NCBI RefSeq assembly: GCF_001645125.1
Contig: NZ_LXKA01000243.1
Coordinates: 1-64,000 of the forward strand
Direction of reading: 5' to 3'
Length of the DNA: 64,000 bases
From: Paraburkholderia ginsengiterrae
GTDB lineage: Bacteria > Pseudomonadota > Gammaproteobacteria > Burkholderiales > Burkholderiaceae
Part shown: in pieces, positions 54,479 through 63,646 of the stretch
How positions within the stretch are numbered: position 1 is the stretch's first letter
Layout of the letters: each line of letters starts with the position of its first letter
The notes under the pieces: generated by a model
Seen by the model: the letters and a program-made list of their open reading frames with translations, nothing else
The model's database searches: none
Told to the model about the DNA's origin: nothing
Position numbers and translations under genes: made by a program

Positions 54479-55399
54479 ATGTCCAAGGAAGTCATTGACT
54501 CGCACCTCCTCAAGGTGCTGCACACGCTGCTGACCGAATCAAGCGTGTCGCGCACGGCGGCGTTGCTCGGACAATCGCAGCCCACTGTGAGCGTGGCGCT
54601 GCGCAAACTGCGGGAGATGACAGGCGATCCGCTGCTGGTGCGCAGCGGCAGCCGGATGGTGCCCACGGCGCACGCGCTGACACTAATCGAACCGACCGCG
54701 CAGGCACTGAGCAGCATCGCGGCGATACTGAATCCCACCACGTCGTTCAATCCCGCCACCACCAGCCAGACCTTTCGCATTGGATCGCCGGACTATCTCG
54801 ACGCGTTCTTCGTGCCCGCCGTGGTCGATGCGTTTCATCGCGAAGCGCCGCACGCCAAGCTCGAATTCCGGCACCTGATGATGGTGGATGGTGGCTACGA
54901 ACACGGTCTGGAAAGCGGCTTTCTCGACCTGGTGATCGGCAATTGGCGCACGCCGCCGGAACATCTGCATTTGCAGCCTCTGTGCAAGGACGAACTGGTG
55001 TGCCTGATGCGCAACGGCCACCCGATCAACCCGGGACACCTGAGCAAGCCCGTCTATGAAGAGGCCGACCATCTGGCCGTCACGACCTACAACACCACGG
55101 CGTGGGGCACGGTCGATGTGGAACTCGCACGCAATGGCCTGTCGCGTACCGTCACGACAACGCTGCCGTACTTCGGCATGGCGCCTTATGTTCTTGCGCG
55201 CTCCAACCTGCTGTTCACCACCACTCGCGCACTCGCCACGCATTACACAAAACTCTTGCCGCTGCGTATCGAGCCGGTGCCAGGGGAGCCGCGCGCTCTC
55301 ACCTACTACCAACTCTGGCACGACCGCACGCATCGCAGCGTGGCCGCGGTATGGCTGCGCAGGCTGATTGCCACTGTCGCCAAAGAGCTGGCTTCCTGA
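54479..55399 (+). CDS. LysR-family transcriptional regulator
   Basis: A 306-residue regulator. The helix-turn-helix is at about 8-65 (LHTLLTESSVSRTAALLGQS, QPTVSVALRKLREMTGDPLL). The effector domain begins at about 92 (TFRIGSPDYLDAFFVPAVVD). It resembles the NodD/NahR/LinR-like branch that often controls aromatic catabolism. The target genes are not evident; the Rieske operon downstream is convergent. Confidence 0.9.
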   Translation: MSKEVIDSHLLKVLHTLLTESSVSRTAALLGQSQPTVSVALRKLREMTGDPLLVRSGSRMVPTAHALTLIEPTAQALSSIAAILNPTTSFNPATTSQTFRIGSPDYLDAFFVPAVVDAFHREAPHAKLEFRHLMMVDGGYEHGLESGFLDLVIGNWRTPPEHLHLQPLCKDELVCLMRNGHPINPGHLSKPVYEEADHLAVTTYNTTAWGTVDVELARNGLSRTVTTTLPYFGMAPYVLARSNLLFTTTRALATHYTKLLPLRIEPVPGEPRALTYYQLWHDRTHRSVAAVWLRRLIATVAKELAS

Positions 55400-55430
55400 T
55401 CCAACGGCCAGGCGCTTTCCTTCTGCATGC

Positions 55431-55462
55431 AAAAAAAACGCCGCAAGCAGAGCTTGCGGCGT
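55431..55462 (-). terminator. Rho-independent terminator of the Rieske/rubredoxin operon
   Basis: A perfect 10-bp stem ACGCCGCAAG/CTTGCGGCGT with a 5-nt loop. On the minus strand it is followed by eight T, so it mainly ends the minus-strand operon; it may also stop the LysR transcript. Confidence 0.88.
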
Positions 55463-55556
55463 GAATGCAATCATCGGATACCTTCGAGGTGACAGGCCCC
55501 TTTCAGACACCGAGCGATCACAAAGTGAGGTCGGTCAGACGGAACATTGTTATGGG

Positions 55557-56741
55557 TTAGTTTGCGCGTCCCGCGGCCATCGCCTTGACGAGTGCCGCTT
55601 TGCCTTCCACCGCGGCGCCGAGCAGTGCGAATCCTAACGGCCGTTCACTCGCGGCGTCCTTGCACACGGCACGTGCCGCGTGGTCGGCCGCATCGGCGCC
55701 CATTTCGATCGACCACGCGCCCTCGCCTTCGGGCGTCACGACGACTGCCGGGCTCGCCGGCGTTTTCACCGTGATCGGCATGACCGGAAAGGCGACGCGC
55801 GTCGGTTCGCCTACGAGCGTTCGTGCAAGTGCCCGCGCGGCGTGCATGATTGGCAGAACGTACGGTTGCACTTTGCCATCTATAGCCGCGCAGTCGCCGA
55901 GCGCATAAATATCCGGCGCGCTGGTGCGGCACCACGCATCGGTACGGATACCCTGATCGATTTCGAGTCCTGCGTCCGCGGCCAATGCCGTGCGCGGCGC
56001 AAGTCCGATCGCCGACACGACCAGGTCGGCGGCGATCGGCTCGCCTTCCACGAAGCTCAGCCGGTAACCGTCCGGCAAACGGTCGATCCGCTGCACACTG
56101 CGCCCGGGATGAAAGCGGATGCCACCCGTGCCGAGGCCGCGCGCAAAAATCTCGCCGACTTCTTGCGGAAGCAAACGCGCCAGCGGCGTCGCGGCAGGAT
56201 CGATCAGGTTGACCGCATAGCCGGCGGCCGCCAGATCGTTGGCGAATTCGCAGCCGATCAGGCCCGCGCCCAGAATTGCCACTGAACGGCAAGGCGTGAG
56301 CGCCGATCGGAAGCGCGCGTAGTCGTCGAGATCGTTGATCGACAACACGTCGCCCGCACCGTCACCCTCCAGTCGCAGGCGGCGCGGATCGGCGCCGGTG
56401 GCCAGCACCAGTTTGCCGTAGCCAACCAGCGCGTTATCCACGACCAGCGTGTGCTCCGCCGGCAAGATGCGCTCGACCTTCTGACGCACACGAATCCACG
56501 CGCCCAGTTGCGCGGCCATCGCCATCGCGTCGAAACTGACCAGCGTTTGCGGCTCTTTCTTCATCGCCAGCGCGTTCGACAACATGGGCTTCGAATAGAA
56601 ACTGCCGTCGTCGCGGCTGATCATCACGATCGGCACCGTGCTGTCGAGCTTGCGCAATTCGCGCGCAACGGTATAGCCCGCCATGCCGGTGCCCACGATT
56701 ACCACCGGCGGCTCCTTGCCCGCCTGCTGCGCGGCCGTCAT
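55557..56741 (-). CDS. Rubredoxin reductase-like FAD-dependent NAD(P)H oxidoreductase
   Basis: A 394-residue flavoprotein of the pyridine-nucleotide disulfide family. The FAD motif is [20 protein letters not shown], the NAD(P)H motif [20 protein letters not shown], and [11 protein letters not shown] is the second FAD contact. Length and [15 protein letters not shown] match rubredoxin reductases (AlkT/RubB-like) better than NADH dehydrogenases. The start overlaps the rubredoxin stop as ATGA, tying the two functionally. Confidence 0.9.
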   Translation of the reverse strand: MTAAQQAGKEPPVVIVGTGMAGYTVARELRKLDSTVPIVMISRDDGSFYSKPMLSNALAMKKEPQTLVSFDAMAMAAQLGAWIRVRQKVERILPAEHTLVVDNALVGYGKLVLATGADPRRLRLEGDGAGDVLSINDLDDYARFRSALTPCRSVAILGAGLIGCEFANDLAAAGYAVNLIDPAATPLARLLPQEVGEIFARGLGTGGIRFHPGRSVQRIDRLPDGYRLSFVEGEPIAADLVVSAIGLAPRTALAADAGLEIDQGIRTDAWCRTSAPDIYALGDCAAIDGKVQPYVLPIMHAARALARTLVGEPTRVAFPVMPITVKTPASPAVVVTPEGEGAWSIEMGADAADHAARAVCKDAASERPLGFALLGAAVEGKAALVKAMAAGRAN

Positions 56742-56905
56742 ACGACCACCTGCATCTCGAAGTCGTGCTTGCCGGTCGCGCAATCCGGACACAACCAGTC
56801 GTCCGGCACATCCTCCCAACGCGTGCCCGGCGCGATGCCCGCTTCAGGCAAACCCAGCGCCTCGTCATAGCGAAAGCCGCAGATCACACATTCCCATACT
56901 TTCAT
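56738..56905 (-). CDS. Rubredoxin
   Basis: A 55-residue iron-sulfur electron carrier: [20 protein letters not shown], then the second cysteine pair in [17 protein letters not shown]. Four cysteines in CxxCG and CPDC bind one iron. It lies between the Rieske oxygenase and the reductase and overlaps the latter by four bases, so it should carry electrons from the reductase. Confidence 0.95.
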   Translation of the reverse strand: MKVWECVICGFRYDEALGLPEAGIAPGTRWEDVPDDWLCPDCATGKHDFEMQVVV

Positions 56906-56932
56906 CACATCTCTCCCGAATCGCCGCGTGTT

Positions 56933-58009
56933 TCAGCGCACATAAGCCTGGCCGAGACCGATCTCGGCCAGCGCGCGCCGGTATGCGCCCGACGAACGAT
57001 CGGCCAGAATCGGCGCTTCCGCCGCCCGGTCGATCGGCAGGTCTTCCGGACGCTGCTGCTCGACGATCGCGCGATCTTCTTCGAACACCTGACGATTGAA
57101 CGCGTACACATCATCGAGCGGCAGGTCCTTGTCGAAGTTGCGCACGATCGGTACGAACAGACGCGTCTTGCGCGCCGACACAGGACTTGCGGCGTTCAGG
57201 ATCGACAGACGTCCGCCTTCGGGAAAGTGCACTGTCAGACGCGCGAAGAACGGCACGTCCACTTCGAACACGCGGCGCCACTCATAACCTTCGGGCGCGC
57301 GATGCTGCATGGACTTCGGAAAGTTGCTGACAGTGCTCACGTACTCCGCATGCATGCCGCGTTCGCGCCGCTCAACGGAATATTGCGGCACGACCGGATT
57401 CCGCCGGTCGGCGAAACTATCGTGATGGATCCACGCAAAATGCGCGACGTCGATGAAGCCTTCAGTCTGGCGCCCGGCCGACGCGTTGATATCGATCGAA
57501 GGCGGCAGGATCTGCTGGAAGTCGGGGTCGTCCCAGTTAGGAAATGCCGGCAACGGTTCGGTGCCGCCGCCGAGCGACACCCACACGAGGCCATACGCCT
57601 CCTGCGTCGCATAGGTGACGAGATGCAGGCGATCGGGAATCGGCCCGTCGGTTTGCGACGGAATATGTTTGCACTTGCCCTCGCTGTTATAGGCAAGGCC
57701 GTGATACGGGCACACGATGTTGCCGTTATCGACCCACCCCTGGCTGAGCGGCGCACCCCGATGCGGGCAGACGTCGCGCGCGCTCACCAGTTGACCGTTC
57801 GAGCGGAACACGACCAGCGGCTCATCGAGCAGCGTCACGCTAATGGGCTTGTCGGCGACGTCGGCGGCGAATGCCACCGGATGCCAGTAGCGGCTGAGAA
57901 TCTCCCAGTCGTGGCTGTCGAAAGTGCAGTTGCGGGGTAAAGCGGGGGAACGTTGAAACGTCAGCGGGGCAGAGGTGGAATTAGCAATGACAGTAGCGGC
58001 GGAACTCAT
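56933..58009 (-). CDS. Rieske [2Fe-2S] ring-hydroxylating oxygenase, alpha-subunit type
   Basis: A 358-residue oxygenase. The Rieske centre is CPHRG with CPYHGLAYN (about residues 75-100). The catalytic mononuclear iron site is in GFIDVAHFAWIHHDSF. It resembles the phthalate/vanillate O-demethylase class that uses one oxygenase subunit. The usual partner would be a ferredoxin-type reductase; here rubredoxin and rubredoxin reductase follow in the same operon. Two starts are equally possible: 58009 (GGAG 6 nt upstream, chosen) and 58048 (AAGGGG 7 nt upstream). The substrate is unknown. Confidence 0.88.
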   Translation of the reverse strand: MSSAATVIANSTSAPLTFQRSPALPRNCTFDSHDWEILSRYWHPVAFAADVADKPISVTLLDEPLVVFRSNGQLVSARDVCPHRGAPLSQGWVDNGNIVCPYHGLAYNSEGKCKHIPSQTDGPIPDRLHLVTYATQEAYGLVWVSLGGGTEPLPAFPNWDDPDFQQILPPSIDINASAGRQTEGFIDVAHFAWIHHDSFADRRNPVVPQYSVERRERGMHAEYVSTVSNFPKSMQHRAPEGYEWRRVFEVDVPFFARLTVHFPEGGRLSILNAASPVSARKTRLFVPIVRNFDKDLPLDDVYAFNRQVFEEDRAIVEQQRPEDLPIDRAAEAPILADRSSGAYRRALAEIGLGQAYVR

Positions 58010-58206
58010 GCGTGTCTCCAAAACCTGGTGGGGGTTCGTCGCGCTCATGTGCTGCCCCTTGAACGAAACTCTTTCGGGGCATGCCGAGCGCGTGGAGAGA
58101 ACGATAACGGGATGAGGTCCGCCGACCCATCCCCTGAACTGCATCTACTCTATGTACGAAAGCGCATGGGCGCCCCGCGCATAGGCGCCCCGCTGCCGCG
58201 TGTTCT

Positions 58207-58716
58207 TCAGGACGCCGATGCGGCGCGCGGCATCGCTGCTTCGATGAACACCGCGCACAGCGCTTCCATGCCCTTCGCGTCTTCTTCGTCGAAGCGCGCC
58301 ACGATCGGGCTGTCGACGTCCCACACGCCGATCAGCGTGCCGTCTGGAGCTACGAGCGGCACGACGATTTCCGATTGCGAAGCCGAGTCGCAGGCGATAT
58401 GGCCGGGAAACTCATGCACGTCGCGCACGACCTGCGTCTGCCGGGTTTGCGCGGCCGTGCCGCACACGCCCTTGCCAAGCGCGATGCGCACGCACGCGGG
58501 CTTGCCCTGAAACGGTCCGACGACCAGTTCGCGGCCGTCGTGGAAATAGAAACCGGCCCAGTTCAGGTCGCTGAGGGAATGAAACACGAAGGAAGAAAAA
58601 TTGGCCGCGGTGGCGATCCAGTCGGTTTCGCCCGCGAGCAGCGAGCGCGCCTGGGCGACCAACTCTTCGTATTGCGCGGCTTTGGACAGATGCGAGGTGG
58701 AGGAGACTTCGAACAT
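58207..58716 (-). CDS. msrC: Free methionine-(R)-sulfoxide reductase (fRMsr)
   Basis: A 169-residue GAF-domain enzyme that reduces free methionine-R-sulfoxide with thioredoxin. NWAGFYFHDGRELVVGPFQG, then CVRIALGKGVCGTAAQTRQT and PGHIACDSASQSEIVVPL carry the three conserved cysteines of the family. The ATG at 58716 gives the usual N-terminus. It stands alone. Confidence 0.92.
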   Translation of the reverse strand: MFEVSSTSHLSKAAQYEELVAQARSLLAGETDWIATAANFSSFVFHSLSDLNWAGFYFHDGRELVVGPFQGKPACVRIALGKGVCGTAAQTRQTQVVRDVHEFPGHIACDSASQSEIVVPLVAPDGTLIGVWDVDSPIVARFDEEDAKGMEALCAVFIEAAMPRAASAS

Positions 58717-58905
58717 AACGGCGTCCGTGGAAAAAGCGGAAAGGGATGGCAAGTCTTGCAGTGTAAAGCAAGCTGGCATTTCCTTCGCGGAACGCCGCAA
58801 GCGGCAGCGCGTACGCCGCGATGAAAATCCGCCTTCCCTGCGTTTCCAGGCATTCCGTTGGCCGTCACCGCGCGCGACGAGCCAACGGGACAAGCCGTAC
58901 GGCCA

Positions 58906-59328
58906 TTATTCGACGCCGACGATCACGCTCGACGCCTTGAAAATCGCCGTCGCCGACTTGCCGTTCGCGAGGCCGAGACGCTCGACGCTCTCATTGGTGA
59001 TGATCGCCGCGATCTGCGCACCACCCGCGCTGATGCTCACTTCCGAATTCACCGCGCCCTTGGTGACCGCCGACACCGTGCCGGCGATGCAATTGCGCGC
59101 CGACACCTGGTTCTTCGCCACGTCGACCATCACGATCACCGACGAAGCCTTGACCAGCGCGAACGCTTTCTTGCCCACCGAGAGGCCGAGCGAACTCGCG
59201 CTGCCGTGCGTGATGATCGAGACGATCTCCAGGCCGTCCTGGGTGCGCAGCGTGACTTCGTCGTTCACGGCGCCGTGTTTGAGATCGGTGACTTCGCCGG
59301 CGAATTGATTACGTGCGCTAGTTTGCAT
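58906..59328 (-). CDS. Tandem TOBE (molybdate-binding, Mop-like) protein
   Basis: A 140-residue cytosolic protein made of two Mop/TOBE repeats: SARNQFAGEVTDLKHGAVND at about 4-65 and SARNCIAGTVSAVTKGAVNS at about 75-138, each ending with KASSVIV. Such di-Mop proteins bind and store molybdate. AGGAGAG lies 5 nt before the ATG. No molybdate transporter is adjacent. Confidence 0.92.
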   Translation of the reverse strand: MQTSARNQFAGEVTDLKHGAVNDEVTLRTQDGLEIVSIITHGSASSLGLSVGKKAFALVKASSVIVMVDVAKNQVSARNCIAGTVSAVTKGAVNSEVSISAGGAQIAAIITNESVERLGLANGKSATAIFKASSVIVGVE

Positions 59329-59585
59329 GTTGCTCTCCTGGTTGTGCGGCCCCGCACGAGCATGTCGAGGCGCTGCGTTGGGGTAGGCGGCGAGTGTAGT
59401 GGAACGCTCGGCGGTTGCGGCCGCACGCACGTGAAGTGCGGTATGGCGCGGCCGCTATTGACGGTTCAACAATCAATGAAACCACATAAACGTTGTGTAT
59501 AGATATGCATAACGGGTGGGCGCAACGTGCCGCACACTCCGCCGACACCGTATCATCATGCCCTGCACTTTCTCCTTCGAATCTC

Positions 59586-61187
59586 ATGCCCGCTGCCGCT
59601 CTATCCCGCCTTGCCGCCACATGGCCGACCGCCTGCCGCGCCGCCGTGTTATGCGCCGCTCTGGCGGCGATCAGCGCCTGCAGCAACCCATCGCCGGCGC
59701 GCGACGCGCACGCACCGGCCGACAACGTCACGCTGTTCCCGATGGCCGGTTACGACCAGAATGTCGACCACTGGCTGGAGCCGGACAGCCCGAACTACGA
59801 CCAGCCGTTCCTGAGCCGCGAGGATCAGCAGGCCCACTTTCAGGCGCTTTACGCGCGCTACTTCGGCACCGGCACCTCGGCGCCCTCCCCGTGGAATGCG
59901 GCGTTTGTGACCACGCGCATCTATCGCGAGCAAGGCGCGGACATTGCCGCATGGCAGCAGCGGCGCATCGACAAATTCGACAACACCGGCAAGCAAGGCG
60001 CGGAGCTCGGCTACGGCGAGAACTTCCGCCCGCACGACAAGGCGTGGATCGACGCCATTGCGCAAAACATGAATGTCGGACAGTTCACGCAGGCGCCCGT
60101 TTATCAGCCCGAGCGCCGCGCGATCGCCACGAGCAACCTCATGGTGCGCGAACTGCCGACCATGGATCCGTCGTTTTACGACCATCATCTGGCGGGCGAA
60201 GGCTATCCGTTCGACAACCTGCAAATCTCGGCCGTGCGGCCGGGTACGCCGCTGTATGTGCTGGGCAGCAGCGCCGACGGCGCATGGCAGTACGTGCAGA
60301 CACCCGACGTGCAGGGCTGGGTGCGCAGCGACGGCGTCGCCATGGCCGACGGACGCTTCGTCGACATGTGGCGCGCCGCGACGGGCAAAGCGCTCGGCGC
60401 GGTGATCGTGGCGTCGGCGCCGGTGCGCGACAGCCGCGGCGTGTTCCGTTTCGACGCGCCGGCCGGCACGCTGCTGCCGATCGTCCCGGCCACCGCTGTG
60501 CGGCCGGCGGCCGGACAACCCGCCGCGAGCCAGGCAAGCGGCACGGACACGGCCAACGCGGCACGCCATATCCTCGTGCCCGCTCGCGATACGGAAGGCC
60601 GGGCGTTGATCCGCAGCGCCGTCCTGAGCGACGCGCAGATCGCGCCGGCGCCGCTCGCCGCCACGCCGCGCCATCTGGCCATGCTGATGAAAGCGCTGAT
60701 CGGGCGGCCCTATGGCTGGGGCAATAGCGGCCTCTATAACGATTGTTCGTCGGAACTGCAGAGCATCTTCGCGGCATTCGGCGTCTGGCTGCCACGCCAT
60801 TCGTCCACGCAGATGGACGCCGGGCGCATGGTCGATCTGTCGTCGTCCACGCCCGCCGAACGGCTCGAGTATCTCGCGCAGCACGGCGAACCGATGCGCA
60901 CGCTGATCTATATCGGCGGCCACGTGATGCTGTACATCGGCAACACGACCCGCAACGGCAGCGTGGTGCCGGTCGTCTATCAGGACGTGTGGGGCCTGCG
61001 CCCCGCCGATAACAGCCGGCGCGCGGTGATCGGCGGCTCGGTGATTCTGCCGCTCGTCGAACGCATTCCCGAAGACGCCACGCTCCAATCGCTCGCGGCC
61101 ACGCGAACGTTCCAGATCAGCATTCTCGGCGCGCCGCGCGGCAGCACCGCGTCGCCGTCACCGGATGAGGACAACCCGGCCGGGTAA
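59586..61187 (+). CDS. SH3/NlpC-P60 peptidoglycan hydrolase lipoprotein
   Basis: A 533-residue envelope hydrolase. Starting at the ATG of MPAAALSRL it has a lipoprotein signal ending AAISAC (cysteine near residue 31). The middle region has SH3-like domains (about 190-330; GTPLYVLGSSADGAWQYVQT and VQGWVRSDGVAMADG). The NlpC/P60 core is GRPYGWGNSGLYNDCSSELQ with the catalytic cysteine and IYIGGHVMLYIG with the histidine. It probably cleaves peptide cross-links. The longer open frame upstream has no signal logic. Confidence 0.88.
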   Translation: MPAAALSRLAATWPTACRAAVLCAALAAISACSNPSPARDAHAPADNVTLFPMAGYDQNVDHWLEPDSPNYDQPFLSREDQQAHFQALYARYFGTGTSAPSPWNAAFVTTRIYREQGADIAAWQQRRIDKFDNTGKQGAELGYGENFRPHDKAWIDAIAQNMNVGQFTQAPVYQPERRAIATSNLMVRELPTMDPSFYDHHLAGEGYPFDNLQISAVRPGTPLYVLGSSADGAWQYVQTPDVQGWVRSDGVAMADGRFVDMWRAATGKALGAVIVASAPVRDSRGVFRFDAPAGTLLPIVPATAVRPAAGQPAASQASGTDTANAARHILVPARDTEGRALIRSAVLSDAQIAPAPLAATPRHLAMLMKALIGRPYGWGNSGLYNDCSSELQSIFAAFGVWLPRHSSTQMDAGRMVDLSSSTPAERLEYLAQHGEPMRTLIYIGGHVMLYIGNTTRNGSVVPVVYQDVWGLRPADNSRRAVIGGSVILPLVERIPEDATLQSLAATRTFQISILGAPRGSTASPSPDEDNPAG

Positions 61188-61350
61188 GCAGGACCTGTGC
61201 CCGGCTTGCGGACGTCCGGACTCAAGAATATTTTTTCCGGAGTGTCGATTCGCCGGTGATGCGTTCGTCGTAACGTTGAAGGCCTGGCTCACAAGGCTCG
61301 CCCAGCCGGTCTTTCAAGTCACAAACCTGTCACTTCAAGGAGTCGCTGTC

Positions 61351-61815
61351 ATGTCCAGTTCCGCTGTCAAACCGATCCCCGAAGGGATGCACTCGATCAC
61401 CCCGCATCTGGTCTGCGCCAACGCGGCCGAGGCCATTGAGTTCTACAAGAAGGCCTTCAACGCCGTCGAACAGTTTCGCCTGCCCGGTCCGGGCGGCAAG
61501 CTGATCCACGCCTGCCTGAAGATCGGCGACTCCATGCTGATGATGACCGACGAATGGCCGGAGCATCGGGCGCTCGGTCCGCTTTCGCTGAACGGCACGC
61601 CGGTCACGATTCACCTCTACGTGCAAGACGTCGACGCGAGCTTCAAGCAGGCCGTGGACGCCGGCGCGACCGTCGTGATGCCCGTCGCCGACATGTTTTG
61701 GGGCGATCGCTACGGCCATGTGAAGGACCCGTTCGGCCATAGCTGGTCGCTAGCGACCCACACGCGCGACCTGAGCCCGGAAGAAATCCAGCAGGGCATG
61801 GCCGCCATGAAGTAA
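61351..61815 (+). CDS. VOC (PhnB/glyoxalase-like) family protein
   Basis: A 154-residue protein with AAGGAG upstream. PHLVCANAAEAIEFYKKAFN, then LKIGDSMLMMTDE, VTIHLYVQDVDASFKQAVDA and GDRYGHVKDPFGHSWSLATH are typical of PhnB-like VOC proteins. These have a paired beta-alpha-beta fold and often a metal site. Substrate unknown. Confidence 0.88.
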   Translation: MSSSAVKPIPEGMHSITPHLVCANAAEAIEFYKKAFNAVEQFRLPGPGGKLIHACLKIGDSMLMMTDEWPEHRALGPLSLNGTPVTIHLYVQDVDASFKQAVDAGATVVMPVADMFWGDRYGHVKDPFGHSWSLATHTRDLSPEEIQQGMAAMK

Positions 61816-61879
61816 TACGCGGCATACGCAGGGACAAGCAGGAACACACGGCCCGTCCGGTGCCAGGGAGGAAAACGTC

Positions 61880-62353
61880 ATGCAGAAAATTGCGCCGTGC
61901 CTGTGGTTCGACGGCAATGCGGAAGAAGCCGCGCGCTTCTATACGTCCGTCTTCGGCGATGCCCGCATCGCCACCACGATGCATCACACCGAAGCCGGCC
62001 CAGGACCCAAGGGCAGCGTGCTGGCCGTCACGTTCGAGATCGAAGGCCAGGAGTTCATTGCCCTGAACGGCGGCCCGCAGTTCCCGTTCACGCCGGCGAT
62101 CTCGCTGTTCGTGCACTGCGGCTCGCAAGAGGAAGTCGACCGGTATTGGGCAAAACTGGCCGACGGCGGGAAGGAGTGGCAATGCGGCTGGCTTCAGGAC
62201 CGGTTCGGCGTCTCGTGGCAGATCGTGCCGGATGTACTCGACGTGATGCTGCGCGACCCGGACGCCGCCCGCGCCAGCCGCGTGATGGCGGCCATGATGA
62301 AAATGGTCAAGCTGGACATCGCGCAGCTCGAAGCAGCCTATCGGGGTGGCTGA
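61880..62353 (+). CDS. VOC family protein, 3-demethylubiquinone-methyltransferase-like (PhnB subgroup)
   Basis: A 157-residue protein with GGGAGGAAAAC upstream. MQKIAPCLWFDGNAEEAARF, then FEIEGQEFIALNGGPQFPFT and CGWLQDRFGVSWQIVPDVL match the subgroup misnamed 3-demethylubiquinone methyltransferase. No methyltransferase motifs are present. It follows the other VOC gene by 64 bp and may share a transcript. Confidence 0.88.
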   Translation: MQKIAPCLWFDGNAEEAARFYTSVFGDARIATTMHHTEAGPGPKGSVLAVTFEIEGQEFIALNGGPQFPFTPAISLFVHCGSQEEVDRYWAKLADGGKEWQCGWLQDRFGVSWQIVPDVLDVMLRDPDAARASRVMAAMMKMVKLDIAQLEAAYRGG

Positions 62354-62437
62354 AGCCGGGGTACCTGAAACCAGGGTAACTGAAACCGCCATCTTTGATA
62401 GGATCGGTTTCGACCCATCACCGGCGGAATTCGAACA

Positions 62438-63646
62438 GTGCGCGTCAACCATCTGGCTTTCTTCTGCTCGCTGTTTGTCGCGCGCCTGGCCGATCAGGTC
62501 CTGCTGTTTCTCGTGCCGCTCGTCGTCTTTCAAACGACGCACCAGGTCTCGTGGTCGGGGCTGGCGTTCTTTATCGAAACGCTGCCCCGCTACCTGGTGT
62601 TTCCTTTCTTCGGCGCGTTATGCGACCGCGTCTCGCCGCTCAGGCTGATGCGGGTGAGTCAGGCCGTGCGGGCACTGGTGTGCTTCGGCGGAGTGCTCGG
62701 CTATGCGCTGTTCGGCGGCATCGGCTGGCTGATCGCGCTGTCGGCCGCATGCGGCGTGCTGACGAGCCAGGGGCTGGTCGCGCGTGAAGTCATGCTGCCG
62801 CAGATTTTCAGCACGCAGCAGTTTCAGCGCGTGCTCGCCTACTCGCAATTGGCCGACCAGTTGGGTTTCGTGCTGGGTCCGATGCTTGCCGCGCTGCTGC
62901 TCGGCCTGTGGCGTTGGGAATGGGTGGTCGGCGCGACCGGCGGGCTGTTCCTGCTGGCCGACGGCGCGCTGCTGCTATGGCAGCGCACAAGCGGTTTTCG
63001 CGCCGCCGCAGTGGCGCCCGCTGCTCCGGGTCACTGGACGCTGCCGGTGCGCATCGCACTGCGCCATGTGCTGCTGTTGCCGGGTTTGAAAAAAGTCGTG
63101 CTGCTCGCGGCCGCCGAAAATCTGGTGATCGGCGTGACGCTCGCGACTTCCGCCGCGATGGTGACCGGCTTTCACGCACAATCGAATCGCTACTATGCCG
63201 GGCTGCAAACGGCCGGCGCGGTAGCCACGGTGCTGATCCTTCTGACGATCGCGCGCGCCGCGTGGCCGGCCCGGATGTTGGGCCGGGTCGCCTTCGCCGC
63301 GATCTGCGCGGGCGGCGTCATCGCCGGCGCGAGTGCGGCGCCGTGGGGCTACGCGCTGGGCTTCCTGTTGATCGTCGGCTTCGACAAGATGTTCAACGTC
63401 TATATTCGCAGCGCGCGGCAGCGAATCATTCCGCCGCAGGACTACGGCAAAACGACTGGCGTGGTGATCCTCCTGAACAACATGACGCAGCCGCTTGCCG
63501 GTTTGCTGGTCAGCCTGTTCTCGGCGCGCGCGCAGACCGGCCCGCTGATCGTGATTCTGTCGCTGACGATGGGCGGCATTGGCGCGGCGGTATGGACCGC
63601 CGCGAAACTGGTGCGGCGCAGGCGCCCGCTGGCACTCGGGGATTAG
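62438..63646 (+). CDS. MFS transporter, EntS-like exporter type
   Basis: A 402-residue inner-membrane protein with about 12 helices. Starting at a GTG it reads RVNHLAFFCSLFVARLADQV; the loop FFGALCDRVSPLRLMRVSQA is the MFS cytoplasmic A-motif variant, and SQLADQLGFVLGPMLAALLL is typical of the EntS/MFS_3 exporter branch. Substrate unknown; no siderophore biosynthesis genes are in view. Confidence 0.82.
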   Translation: MRVNHLAFFCSLFVARLADQVLLFLVPLVVFQTTHQVSWSGLAFFIETLPRYLVFPFFGALCDRVSPLRLMRVSQAVRALVCFGGVLGYALFGGIGWLIALSAACGVLTSQGLVAREVMLPQIFSTQQFQRVLAYSQLADQLGFVLGPMLAALLLGLWRWEWVVGATGGLFLLADGALLLWQRTSGFRAAAVAPAAPGHWTLPVRIALRHVLLLPGLKKVVLLAAAENLVIGVTLATSAAMVTGFHAQSNRYYAGLQTAGAVATVLILLTIARAAWPARMLGRVAFAAICAGGVIAGASAAPWGYALGFLLIVGFDKMFNVYIRSARQRIIPPQDYGKTTGVVILLNNMTQPLAGLLVSLFSARAQTGPLIVILSLTMGGIGAAVWTAAKLVRRRRPLALGD

